Positions 15,747 to 22,745 of a stretch of 22,753 nt of DNA are shown piece by piece. Under the pieces are notes generated by a model. The model did no database searches. It was not told the origin of the DNA and saw only the letters and a list, made by a program, of their open reading frames with translations. Origin of the DNA: an uncultured Clostridia bacterium (GTDB taxonomy: Bacteria > Bacillota > Clostridia > Oscillospirales > Acutalibacteraceae). How positions within the stretch are numbered: the stretch's first letter is position 1; each line of letters opens with the position of its first letter. A program made the translations under genes and the position numbers. The stretch lies in contig CAUBKG010000034.1 in assembly GCA_958436475.1 (NCBI GenBank), positions 1 to 22,753 on the forward strand. The letters run 5' to 3'.

Positions 15747-15775
15747 GAATATACGCCCCCGATCGGGATATATTA
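15747..15775 (+). promoter_or_regulatory. candidate sigma-G (forespore) promoter of ypeB
   Basis: GAATA (15747-15751), a 17-nt spacer and TATATTA (15769-15775) fit the forespore sigma-G pattern gnATR-N17-cATnnTA except for the first base of the -10. It lies 59 nt before the ypeB ATG. In B. subtilis the sleB-ypeB operon is transcribed by sigma-G, which supports the assignment. It is divergent from the desulfurase promoter. Confidence 0.4.
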
Positions 15776-15833
15776 GTTAGCAGATATACGGCTTTTTAAC
15801 GTTTAAATTACTGGGAAAAACGGAGGTTGCCCT

Positions 15834-17198
15834 ATGGAAAAGAAAGAACGCGGAGAGCATATTTCGCGGCGTGCGCTCGTCCGGATTATCAGCTTCGTTA
15901 CCTGCCTTACGCTGGTTCTCGGCGCCGGCACGATTTACAGCTATCATATGGCGCAGAAATACCGCACAGAGCTCGAATACACCTATCAGCGCAATCTCAA
16001 CGATTTGTGCGATTACCTCACGAACATCAATGCCGCGCTCAAAAAGGGACTGTATGCCGGAACACCGGTTCAGATGAGCCAGATTTCCGCAGAAATCAAT
16101 ATGGACAGCACCGCGGCAAAAAACTGCCTCGGCCGCCTTCCCGCCGATCAAAGCAAGCTCGAGAACACCAATAAGTTTTTGTCTCAGGTAGGCAATTATG
16201 CAGTCTTCCTTTCCAAAAAATCCGCACGAAACGAAGCGATCAGCGCAAAGGAGCGTGAAACCTTCCGCACCCTTGCAAAGCAGTGCCAGTCCTTTTGCGA
16301 ATCGGTGAATCAAATGCGCAACACCATGGAGGACGACGGCAGCTTTATGAACGACGTCCGCCGCTCCCTTTTCAGCAGCGGTGAATCGGAATCGCTTACT
16401 GCAATGAACAACGGTTTTCTGGAATCGGAGGATGGGTTCTCCAGCATGCCTTCCTTAATTTACGACGGCCCCTTTTCCGACCATATTATGCAGCAAAAAC
16501 CACGGTTAACAGAGAATGTTCCGGAAATAACTAAAGATGAGGCAAAAAGCCGCCTTGCTAAGCTTTTCGGCCTAAAAGAAAACCACATTGCGGACGCCGG
16601 CGATGAAACCGGAAACATGCCGTGCTATACCTTCTCCTGCGATAACGCGGACTACAGCCTTACCAAAAACGGCGGGTACCTTGTATATTACCTGCGCCAG
16701 GCGCTGGTGGGCGAAGAAGCCGTGAGCCCGGAAGAAGCCGTTGCAAAGGCAAAGGATTTTATTTCCTCGCTCGGGTTCTCCGATATGAAGGAAAGCTACT
16801 ATGCTTCCTATAACGGAATATGCACCGTGAACTTTTCTTCTCTGGAAGGCGATGTGAACTTTTACACCGATCTCGTCAAGGTGTCTGTGGCGCTGGATAC
16901 CGGAAGCGTCGTTTCCTGCGACGCGAGGGGTTATATCATGAACCACCACAGCCGCGGTGTATTTACGCCTCAAATCAGCCCGCAGCAGGCGCAGGGGTCT
17001 GTCAGCCCCGCGCTGAAGGTTACGGGATACAGCCTTTGTGTGATCCCCTCCAGCGGGCTGAATGAAATTTTCTGCTATGAGTTTGTCTGCAAGGGGGACG
17101 ACGGCGAGGATGTGCTCGTATACGTCAACGCAAAAACCGGCGCAGAAGAGCAGATTCTCATCCTTATCCACACCATCGGCGGAATCCTGGCACTGTAA
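15834..17198 (+). CDS. ypeB: germination protein YpeB
   Basis: YpeB is made in the forespore and is needed to place and protect SleB, the lytic transglycosylase that degrades spore cortex at germination. The 454-residue product has a basic N-terminus, one membrane anchor (about 14-36, VRIISFVTCLTLVLGAGTIY), a helical N-terminal half with the family pattern YTYQRNLNDLCDYLTNINAALKKG split across residues 49-72, and two C-terminal PepSY-like domains (ITKDEAKSRLAKLFGL and VSPEEAVAKAKDFISSLGF mark their starts). The ATG at 15834 has a GGAGG site at 7-nt spacing. SleB, usually adjacent, is not in this window. The small lipoprotein gene follows. Confidence 0.9.
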   Translation: MEKKERGEHISRRALVRIISFVTCLTLVLGAGTIYSYHMAQKYRTELEYTYQRNLNDLCDYLTNINAALKKGLYAGTPVQMSQISAEINMDSTAAKNCLGRLPADQSKLENTNKFLSQVGNYAVFLSKKSARNEAISAKERETFRTLAKQCQSFCESVNQMRNTMEDDGSFMNDVRRSLFSSGESESLTAMNNGFLESEDGFSSMPSLIYDGPFSDHIMQQKPRLTENVPEITKDEAKSRLAKLFGLKENHIADAGDETGNMPCYTFSCDNADYSLTKNGGYLVYYLRQALVGEEAVSPEEAVAKAKDFISSLGFSDMKESYYASYNGICTVNFSSLEGDVNFYTDLVKVSVALDTGSVVSCDARGYIMNHHSRGVFTPQISPQQAQGSVSPALKVTGYSLCVIPSSGLNEIFCYEFVCKGDDGEDVLVYVNAKTGAEEQILILIHTIGGILAL

Positions 17199-17238
17199 CG
17201 CCAAGTAACGAATATAACCATTTTGACGCATAAAAATC

Positions 17239-17286
17239 CCCCATGGGATGAAACATCCCACAGGGAAGCTGCCCGGATACCCGGGC
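17239..17286. other. two hairpins between ypeB and the lipoprotein gene
   Basis: First hairpin: TGGGATG (17244-17250) pairs with CATCCCA (17254-17260) around an AAA loop, extended by CCC/GGG beyond a 2x2 mismatch (17239-17265). On the - strand it is followed by GATTTTTATG, so it resembles a terminator for - strand transcripts. Second hairpin: GCCCGG (17271-17276) pairs with CCGGGC (17281-17286). Neither has a T-run on the + strand, so termination after ypeB is uncertain. Confidence 0.45.
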
Positions 17287-17315
17287 GGGGTATTTTAACA
17301 GAAAGGAGTGATAAT

Positions 17316-17540
17316 ATGAAAACCATGAAAAAAATTCTGGTTCTTGTTTCCGCACTGTTTGTTCTTTTCTGCTTTGCGGCATGCAACAACACGGATAACA
17401 ATGGCGGCGCCGGTACGACCGACCTTCCCTCCACCACTGCCGGCGACATGAACGATACCACCGGCAACGATATGCTTCCTACTACGACCGATAACGCCGG
17501 AAATACCGCTACAAACGACAATGGCAACGGCGCGCAGTAA
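17316..17540 (+). CDS. small Asn/Thr-rich lipoprotein
   Basis: The 74-residue product begins MKTMKKILVLVSALF, a signal peptide ending in a lipobox FAAC with the lipidated Cys at position 23. The mature part, about 50 residues, is almost entirely Thr, Asn, Asp, Gly and Ala in loose TTxxNDxGN-like repeats. It has no recognisable domain and is probably an unstructured surface or spore-envelope peptide. I chose the ATG at 17316 because it has an AAAGGAG site and starts the signal peptide; the longer frame from 17223 runs through the hairpins. Its position 117 nt behind ypeB suggests, but does not prove, sporulation-linked expression. Confidence 0.75.
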   Translation: MKTMKKILVLVSALFVLFCFAACNNTDNNGGAGTTDLPSTTAGDMNDTTGNDMLPTTTDNAGNTATNDNGNGAQ

Positions 17541-17567
17541 GACACAGCTTTTACAGGCGACAATATG

Positions 17568-17590
17568 GTTTTCCGGTTCTTCCGGAAAAC
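17568..17590. terminator. hairpin between the convergent lipoprotein and XRE genes
   Basis: GTTTTCCGG (17568-17576) pairs perfectly with CCGGAAAAC (17582-17590) around a TTCTT loop. It lies between converging genes and may end either transcript; the only U-rich part is within the stem, so efficiency is doubtful. Confidence 0.45.
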
Positions 17591-17627
17591 TACATAAGAA
17601 GGGCATCCGATGGAGGCATTGTATCAT

Positions 17628-18017
17628 TCAGTCTTTAATATAAAGCTTCGTATCGGAAGGATTTTGCTTTTGGTTCAGTTTTTTGAGCCCGCGTATGCAG
17701 TTATGTAAAAATTCAAGCTCCGGTTCGGATAATTTCCCGACCTCTTCCTTCACGCAATCGCGGAGGCAGGATGCGGGCGGACAGGGCCGGGACAGATCAA
17801 GCTCGGGATTCAGCAGTTCATGAATTTTCTTTCCGAGGCCGGAAGCCAGCCTTTCAACCACCTCGAGGCTCGGGTTGATTTCCTTTCTCTCAATCTTGCC
17901 AACCTCATGCGCACTCATTCCTGCCTTTTCCGCGAGTTTTTCCTGCGTGATATCCTTCTCTTTTCTGAGCCACTTTATGTTATGGCTGAGTATATCCATT
18001 GCTTTTTCCATGCACAT
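17628..18017 (-). CDS. XRE-family helix-turn-helix regulator with a Cys cluster
   Basis: The 129-residue protein has an N-terminal Cro/C1-type helix-turn-helix at about 12-68 (IKWLRKEKDITQEKLAEKAG, then MSAHEVGKIERKEINPSLEV) and a C-terminal helical tail. Between them is RPCPPASCLRDC with Cys79, Cys84 and Cys88; Cys107 follows in the tail. Such a cluster could bind a metal or sense redox state, but that is inference. I chose the ATG at 18017 because the AAGGAG site lies 9 nt upstream; the ATG at 18011 is also plausible, while that at 18035 overlaps the ribosome binding site. The inverted repeat at 18041-18066 is a candidate self-operator. Its target is unknown. Confidence 0.82.
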   Translation of the reverse strand: MCMEKAMDILSHNIKWLRKEKDITQEKLAEKAGMSAHEVGKIERKEINPSLEVVERLASGLGKKIHELLNPELDLSRPCPPASCLRDCVKEEVGKLSEPELEFLHNCIRGLKKLNQKQNPSDTKLYIKD

Positions 18018-18040
18018 TCCGCCTTTCTCCTTCATTTTAT

Positions 18041-18066
18041 TGCGTGAATGTATTTCACTCCACGCA
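18041..18066 (-). promoter_or_regulatory. inverted repeats upstream of the XRE gene, candidate operator
   Basis: GTGAA (18044-18048) and TTCAC (18054-18058) form a 5-5-5 palindrome, and TGCGTG (18041-18046) with CACGCA (18061-18066) form a wider one. The site is 24 bp upstream of the XRE start codon, as expected for autorepression. No convincing -35/-10 pair was identified. Confidence 0.4.
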
Positions 18067-18136
18067 CGATCAGGAGGTAAGCGGTATAATCATATCAAAA
18101 TAGAAGGATTTTTGTGGATATATAACTCATTTTTGT

Positions 18137-18300
18137 AAAAAAAGGTCCGCCTGCGCAAAAGCCACAGCCGGATGAGGAAATTTTCACCTTTTGACCTACA
18201 TAAAATACAGAAAAGCCTGTGGCAGTGCGCGAAAAAAGCCCTTCCAGCGGAAAAGTTTTCTAGGCCCCGGAGCCGGCTAACATACCGGCAGACCTTTTTT
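18137..18300. other. 164-bp element with inverted ends: structured RNA or MITE candidate
   Basis: The ends are inverted repeats: AAAAAAGGTCCGCC (18138-18151) against GGCAGACCTTTTTT (18287-18300), 13 of 14 pairing. Inside, GCGC (18153-18156) plus GCCACAG (18161-18167) pair with CTGTGGC (18217-18223) plus GCGC (18227-18230). GCCGG/CCGGC near 18272-18289 can form a further small hairpin. On either strand the outer stem ends in a run of 6-7 T. This could be a noncoding RNA ending in its own terminator, the 3' end of the DUF5696 transcript, or a small MITE; no flanking target duplication was seen. No ORF with a ribosome binding site lies inside. Confidence 0.4.
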
Positions 18301-18312
18301 CAGAAATCAAGG

Positions 18313-20529
18313 TTACTTTTCCAAAACAAAATCACGGGCGGGAATGGTGACGCCTTCGACCTGCTGCTCGCTGCCGTTATAGTTCACGTATACGGCATAG
18401 CCGTTTTCGTAAGTGGTGCGGAAAACGCCGTCGGCCAGCTGTTCGTTTTTCAGCATTCGCTTCTGCGCGACCGGCTCCAGCACCGCGTTTGCCTTTTCAT
18501 AGTACTCGGATGCAATGTTCAGCCAGTCTCCGTAATAATAGGTCTTGACGGCGGCCGCCTTTTCCCTTTCGTTCATCACGAAATAGGGCAGAGCGCCGTA
18601 TTCCACGCTTCGGAGCATCTGCGTGGTATAATCCTCCTGCGCGTTGATGGGGGCTCCGGCATAATCGAGCGAGCCGTGGAGCACCATCTGCACAAAGGGG
18701 ATGGATTGGTAGCCGGCGGCCTCCTTTGATGCGGTCAGTGGCTGGTCCACCACCAGGGCGGCGCGCTTCAGGGAATACGCATTCCCCGTGTGGACCATGA
18801 TGCTCTTGCTGTTGGAAAGGGTTTCGCAATAGGAAGAAAACTCATTGCGCATATCCTGGCGCGTCTTGGCAAAGGCACCGCTGTCGGAATAAAGGCATTC
18901 GCCGAGATCGTTGATGCTGATCCCTACATTGCCGCCTAAATCGGCTGAGTAGAGCAAATCAATGGAGCGGTCGATCGAATCGGTGTTGCGCAGGTATCCG
19001 GTAAGCCATATCTCCGCCTGATTGATGCTGCCGCGGGTCACCATAGACGGCCGGCCGTTATAGGAAAGCGCCAGCTTGCCTGTAAGGCCGGTATTGGAAA
19101 CATCATATACCGTGGCAAGGTTGAGATTCAAATACGTGCGGCCCCGGTTTGTGGTTATAAAATCTGTAAGCTCACGGTAGCTCTTGGCGGAACCGAGCCG
19201 GCTGTCCAGCTTCGCGCCTTCGGTGATGTTCTGATATGTTCCGCCGTTGACCGCGCCCAGGTATTCGAGCGAAAGGTTGGAAACCCCTTTCGCTACGATT
19301 TTTTCCGCTATATATTTGGCTTGTTTAAAGTTGGTGAGCACTTTTTTCTGCACGACCGTTCCACCGAAGAAATTCTTCGTAGTGCCGGCTTCGCCATTGA
19401 TGGAAAGGATAAATGGAATCGAATCGTTCGCCGTGCGGTCGGCTGCCGAAATCACGCCGTTCTGCACAAACAGCTCCCGGCATGCCACTGCAACATCGGA
19501 ATAATCGTTTGCCTCTCCCGAGAAAAAGCGGTAGCAAATCGTGATGCCGCCACGATACAGGCCGTTCGAATACGCAATGGCTTCCCGGCCGCTCTCTTCA
19601 TCCAATGCCGCGCGGAAAGAGGGCGTGATTTCAAACGAAGGGTAAATCACATGGACGCCGCTTTCATCCTGTGCACGCTGCGCATGGACGGTGGAAACGG
19701 CGTCTCCATCTAAAATCAGCGCCAGCATGGAATGCGAGCCGACGTTGAGGCCATAGACGGGAAACACAACGGAAGGATTATCTTTAACATCCGCCGTGAG
19801 GCTGATATTGGATTCATCTCCCCCGTAAACCTCGTAAGCAAAATCGAGGCCGTCTGCATAGCCTTCCCCCAGCTGCATGACCGCGCCGCAGCCGTCCGGT
19901 ACGAGGAAGGAACTGTCTCCCCCCGCCGAAGCGCCGAAGCCCTTCAGCAATTCGATTTCCTTCACACGGATATCGCCGGCATTGGAAAGGGCGCTGCAGT
20001 CTACCGTTGCATAAAAGCTGTTGTTTTTCAGATAATAGGTTGCCGTAAGATACATGTTTTCCGGAAGCGAGGGATGGGAAAGAAGATATTCGGCCCGCAT
20101 GCCGTTTTCTATTTTTTCATATTTTACCGCACTGTTTTTAACGCTGTTTTCATAGCTGCCCACCGTAAACGAGGTTCCGCCCTTTTCAACCGTAACGGAA
20201 ACCTCATCCCGCGCGGAGGAATATTTCTTACCGGCGAGCAGAGGATTATCTCCCATAGAGGAATACCAAACGTTACCGGAAATAATATCGCGAACGGCAA
20301 CCGCGCCCGTCTCCTCCTTAAAATAAAGCTGGAGGGAATGATCGGCGGCGGCGGCCATATAACCGGAAAGCTCCGCAGAGGGTTGGGAAATCTGCAGAGG
20401 CTCTGCCGGCTCGTTTGCAACCTGATAAAAGGCTAAGGAACCGCTGCGCAGGCCCGCAGTGCTGCCGAACAGCACCAGACAGATAAATAAAATCCCCAAT
20501 AGGCCGAGTTTGATTCCTCTGCGAGACAT
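18313..20529 (-). CDS. secreted or membrane-anchored DUF5696-family protein
   Basis: The 738-residue product has an N-terminal signal or anchor (KLGLLGILFICLVLFGSTAG) after a basic MSRRGIK. An early segment, LQLYFKEETGAVAVRDIISG followed by NVWYSS, matches the LYxxxxTGxVAVxDxxSGxVW pattern I associate with DUF5696. Later segments SFLVPDGCGAVMQL and VFPVYGLNVGSHSMLALILD are also typical, and the end (ENGYAVYVNYN) resembles the closing strands of large glycosidase-like proteins. It may be a carbohydrate-active or envelope protein; no catalytic residues can be assigned by eye. Unlike many relatives, no ABC transporter lies beside it. The ATG at 20529 has an AGAGGGG site, and a good promoter precedes it. 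It appears monocistronic. Confidence 0.7.
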   Translation of the reverse strand: MSRRGIKLGLLGILFICLVLFGSTAGLRSGSLAFYQVANEPAEPLQISQPSAELSGYMAAAADHSLQLYFKEETGAVAVRDIISGNVWYSSMGDNPLLAGKKYSSARDEVSVTVEKGGTSFTVGSYENSVKNSAVKYEKIENGMRAEYLLSHPSLPENMYLTATYYLKNNSFYATVDCSALSNAGDIRVKEIELLKGFGASAGGDSSFLVPDGCGAVMQLGEGYADGLDFAYEVYGGDESNISLTADVKDNPSVVFPVYGLNVGSHSMLALILDGDAVSTVHAQRAQDESGVHVIYPSFEITPSFRAALDEESGREAIAYSNGLYRGGITICYRFFSGEANDYSDVAVACRELFVQNGVISAADRTANDSIPFILSINGEAGTTKNFFGGTVVQKKVLTNFKQAKYIAEKIVAKGVSNLSLEYLGAVNGGTYQNITEGAKLDSRLGSAKSYRELTDFITTNRGRTYLNLNLATVYDVSNTGLTGKLALSYNGRPSMVTRGSINQAEIWLTGYLRNTDSIDRSIDLLYSADLGGNVGISINDLGECLYSDSGAFAKTRQDMRNEFSSYCETLSNSKSIMVHTGNAYSLKRAALVVDQPLTASKEAAGYQSIPFVQMVLHGSLDYAGAPINAQEDYTTQMLRSVEYGALPYFVMNEREKAAAVKTYYYGDWLNIASEYYEKANAVLEPVAQKRMLKNEQLADGVFRTTYENGYAVYVNYNGSEQQVEGVTIPARDFVLEK

Positions 20530-20560
20530 AGTTTCCCCTCTTTTGCTTATATTTCGTTTT

Positions 20561-20589
20561 ATGATAACACAAAAACCGAATTTTGTCCA
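20561..20589 (-). promoter_or_regulatory. sigma-A promoter of the DUF5696 gene
   Basis: On the - strand, TGGACA (20584-20589), a 17-nt spacer and TATCAT (20561-20566); each hexamer differs from consensus at one base. It sits 32 bp upstream of the ATG. Confidence 0.7.
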
Positions 20590-20641
20590 TCCGAATACTC
20601 TTATTCTGCCCCGAAAACAGAGGGTTCCATAAGAAGTGCAA

Positions 20642-20675
20642 AAAAGAAAAGCGGAGCAAAGCGAACTTTGCTCCG
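20642..20675 (-). terminator. UUCG-loop terminator, copy 1
   Basis: Perfect 10-bp stem CGGAGCAAAG (20652-20661) with CTTTGCTCCG (20666-20675). On the - strand the loop is UUCG and the stem is followed by TTTTCTTTTT, a textbook Rho-independent terminator. The same stem and tail recur at 20854-20887. It lies upstream of the DUF5696 promoter, insulating that gene from transcription arriving from the right. Confidence 0.75.
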
Positions 20676-20710
20676 GCTTGGGTTAGCTATTTAAAACTTA
20701 TATGGTTGTT

Positions 20711-20800
20711 TTCCCGCGCCGCAGGCGCAAAGCCGCAAAAAAGCGGTAGTGCCGCGGAGGCGCGGTGAGCGCGCTTGCAAGCGAACAGCCACAGCAAACG
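20711..20800. repeat. GC-rich palindrome cluster between the two terminator copies
   Basis: Nested complementary blocks: CGCGCC (20715-20720) with GGCGCG (20759-20764), enclosing CCGC (20733-20736) with GCGG (20743-20746). A perfect 12-bp palindrome, CGCTTGCAAGCG, follows at 20772-20783. It resembles an intergenic palindromic repeat of the REP/BIME or MITE kind. An ORF crossing it on the - strand (20906-20691) has the repetitive Arg/Ala/Leu-rich look of repeat-derived frames and is not called. Nothing else was seen in the gene-free 20530-20959 stretch except the promoter and two terminators. Confidence 0.5.
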
Positions 20801-20853
20801 GGCTTTTTGGCGGAAGAGGAGGAGCAAGGAAGCGGCGGATGTTTTTCTTTACA

Positions 20854-20887
20854 AAAAGAAAAACGGAGCAAAGCGAACTTTGCTCCG
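20854..20887 (-). terminator. UUCG-loop terminator, copy 2, after the pRiA4b-like gene
   Basis: CGGAGCAAAG (20864-20873) pairs with 20878-20887; on the - strand the loop is UUCG, followed by TTTTTCTTTTTGT. The stem, loop and U-tail match copy 1 almost base for base in the same orientation, 212 bp apart. It ends the transcript of the gene that stops at 20960. Confidence 0.8.
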
Positions 20888-20959
20888 ACGTGTAATGTTG
20901 TGACACTTTAGATTTTTCGTCCTAAAGCCTTGCACTGCAATGGATTCACTGTGCCACCA

Positions 20960-21700
20960 TTATTTTTCTTTTTCCTTTCGATATGCCCGATCCAAAATTG
21001 CAATGGAATAGTCGGTTGGAGCATAGTCATATTCATAAAGATCCCGATAGATCCGAGGCACCTTTTTCAACCGAAAATTCATATCGTCTAAGTCAAAGGA
21101 AATTAAGTCAAGATCCTCCTGCCCCAGCCATTCTGAAAGGACTGCATATTCCTTCCCGGCTTTCTTTTTGAAAACTTCGGCCAGATGCGCTAACCCATCA
21201 GGGCCGCCGCAATCTTCAATGATACCAAATCCCTCGCCTTCCAAGACACGGGGAAGCTCTTTACCCGGAAGGTCTTTGTCCTCTGTGACGCATTCCAATT
21301 TGAGCGTCACTTCCCATCCGTCGCCAAAGTCATACATAACGCGCAGAAGCAAGCCTGGGTCGCGGGACAGCTGGCTCAATTTCATCTTCGTGGCATCACG
21401 AGTTCTACGCTGCTGCGTATCTGGAAAATATTCCTCAGAGGGAACTTCGTAATGCTCCACCCGTTCCTGCTCTGGAGGAACGGGGCAAAAATCGGGTAAA
21501 TTTTCCATATAGAGCTTCAGGTTCTCATCAATGGGAAAATCCACCGAAAAGAGGTGACAGGCTTTCATCTCATAGAGCGTCATAACGATGTAGCCCAGTC
21601 GGGCCAAGGTAATATTTCCGGCAACCTGAAAACGGCGCCATATCTTCGGCTCAAAATCAGCCAGTTCAGAATAGAATTGATAAATTGGTTGAGAGGCCAT
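20960..21700 (-). CDS. plasmid pRiA4b ORF-3-like family protein
   Basis: The 246-residue protein carries the PRiA4_ORF3-like domain. It begins YQFYSELADFEPKIWRRFQV, continues with ARLGYIVMTLYEM, and has the diagnostic MYDFGDGWEVTLKLE and the RVLEGEGFGIIEDCGGPDGL segment. The family is widespread on plasmids, near insertion sequences and in accessory regions; its biochemical role is not established. The C-terminal part, DLISFDLDDMNFRLKKV, is also typical. The ATG at 21700 has an AAGGAAAG sequence about 12 nt upstream. It follows the unknown 21750-22745 gene by 49 bp and is probably co-transcribed with it. Base composition is more AT-rich than the nadABC or cinA regions, consistent with acquired DNA. 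Confidence 0.8.
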   Translation of the reverse strand: MASQPIYQFYSELADFEPKIWRRFQVAGNITLARLGYIVMTLYEMKACHLFSVDFPIDENLKLYMENLPDFCPVPPEQERVEHYEVPSEEYFPDTQQRRTRDATKMKLSQLSRDPGLLLRVMYDFGDGWEVTLKLECVTEDKDLPGKELPRVLEGEGFGIIEDCGGPDGLAHLAEVFKKKAGKEYAVLSEWLGQEDLDLISFDLDDMNFRLKKVPRIYRDLYEYDYAPTDYSIAILDRAYRKEKEK

Positions 21701-21749
21701 TTCACTGTCACTTTCCTTTCTTGCTTTCTACTTTCATGCTTCCAGGATA

Positions 21750-22745
21750 TTACTCCGATGTTGCTTTTCTCATTGAGCGCCAAAGCTCCCAACTGTCTTG
21801 ATATGCTTTTTCGAGTGGGGTCCAATACCTTTTCTTGTATGTTCGGACAAAGTCAATACTTTCAATTTCTAACAGATGTGAAATATATGTTGGAAAGCTA
21901 TATTGCCCATCTTCATCATGTCGTCCTAACCTTTGTAGCCTGCGTTTTGAGTGTCCCAACGCGCAAAGGTCGGCTAAGTCTTTCTCGTTTACTGTGCCAG
22001 CCCACATCTCTGTAAGCATCGCTACGCAGGCTCCGTATTCCCCCATCTGGCGCTCCTTTTCCATATGCTGCATAATGGCGTTGTAAATCTCCGTAATTGC
22101 ATAATATATGTATTCTACATTCGGGAGAGAGCGAAGTTCATGTCCCAATTGTGCCGAGGTTTGGACGATCCGCCCAGAGGTGGTTTGCACATATGAGGGT
22201 CTGTAAATAATGCGATCTCGTACATAGCATAACTTTTCGTACAATCCGGGAATACATTTTTCTTCAGAATTTGCGTCATCAACAAAGTAATGATATAGCG
22301 GAATTAAGTATGGAGCGTCCTGACTCCAACAGCCTTTTTCACATGTACGGAGACTTGCGCAAAAATCTTTTACTTGCGTGTGTGTAATAATTGTTGCAAA
22401 ATCTGATTCATAAATTTTCCCATGTTCCCATTGTGCTGGCGTCTCTGAGGGACTGTCAATCTCCTCGTCTGATACCTCACCATACTTTTTTGGAGGATTA
22501 AGCTCTCCAACATACTTTGAGGGTGTAATCAGCATACATGCGCAAAAAAGATGGTATACAGTGTAATATACAAAAATGCCTCGAGCTCCATAAAAGCTGC
22601 TGCTTTGCCTGGATGCTTTTTCAAGCGCATCTAACTGTGAAAGCCCTATTAATGATTTGTGAAATGCCAAGGCTGCACAACCGGTTTTCATGTATTTGTA
22701 CCCTCGGTGTACAAGGGTCAATATGGTTTTTCGGGGCAGAAACAC
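21750..22745 (-). CDS. unrecognised protein, possibly HEPN-like N-terminal segment; start uncertain
   Basis: I do not recognise this gene. The frame is open from the window edge; 331 residues can be read from a GTG at 22745, but no stop codon lies between it and the edge, so it could begin outside the window. An internal ATG at 22691 (MKTGCAALAFHKSL) has a GAGGG site at about 9 nt and is a credible start. The N-terminal segment ARGIFVYYTVYHLFCACMLI, rich in aromatics and helical, is loosely reminiscent of HEPN-fold proteins; this is weak. The rest is a soluble, mixed-charge protein with LPNVEYIYYAITEIYNAIMQ as another helix and no signal peptide. The sequence is AT-rich and next to a pRiA4b ORF-3-like gene, suggesting an accessory or defence-type locus. 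Confidence 0.6.
   Translation of the reverse strand: MFLPRKTILTLVHRGYKYMKTGCAALAFHKSLIGLSQLDALEKASRQSSSFYGARGIFVYYTVYHLFCACMLITPSKYVGELNPPKKYGEVSDEEIDSPSETPAQWEHGKIYESDFATIITHTQVKDFCASLRTCEKGCWSQDAPYLIPLYHYFVDDANSEEKCIPGLYEKLCYVRDRIIYRPSYVQTTSGRIVQTSAQLGHELRSLPNVEYIYYAITEIYNAIMQHMEKERQMGEYGACVAMLTEMWAGTVNEKDLADLCALGHSKRRLQRLGRHDEDGQYSFPTYISHLLEIESIDFVRTYKKRYWTPLEKAYQDSWELWRSMRKATSE

Noticed and set aside
17424..17447. LPSTTAG stretch in the small lipoprotein as an LPxTG signal
   Set aside because: It does not match LPxTG, lacks a following membrane segment, and the protein already has a lipobox anchor.
20691..20906. 71-residue ORF on the - strand through the palindrome cluster
   Set aside because: It is built from repeat and hairpin sequence, overlaps a terminator, and resembles the Arg/Leu/Ala-rich frames commonly mispredicted in intergenic repeats.
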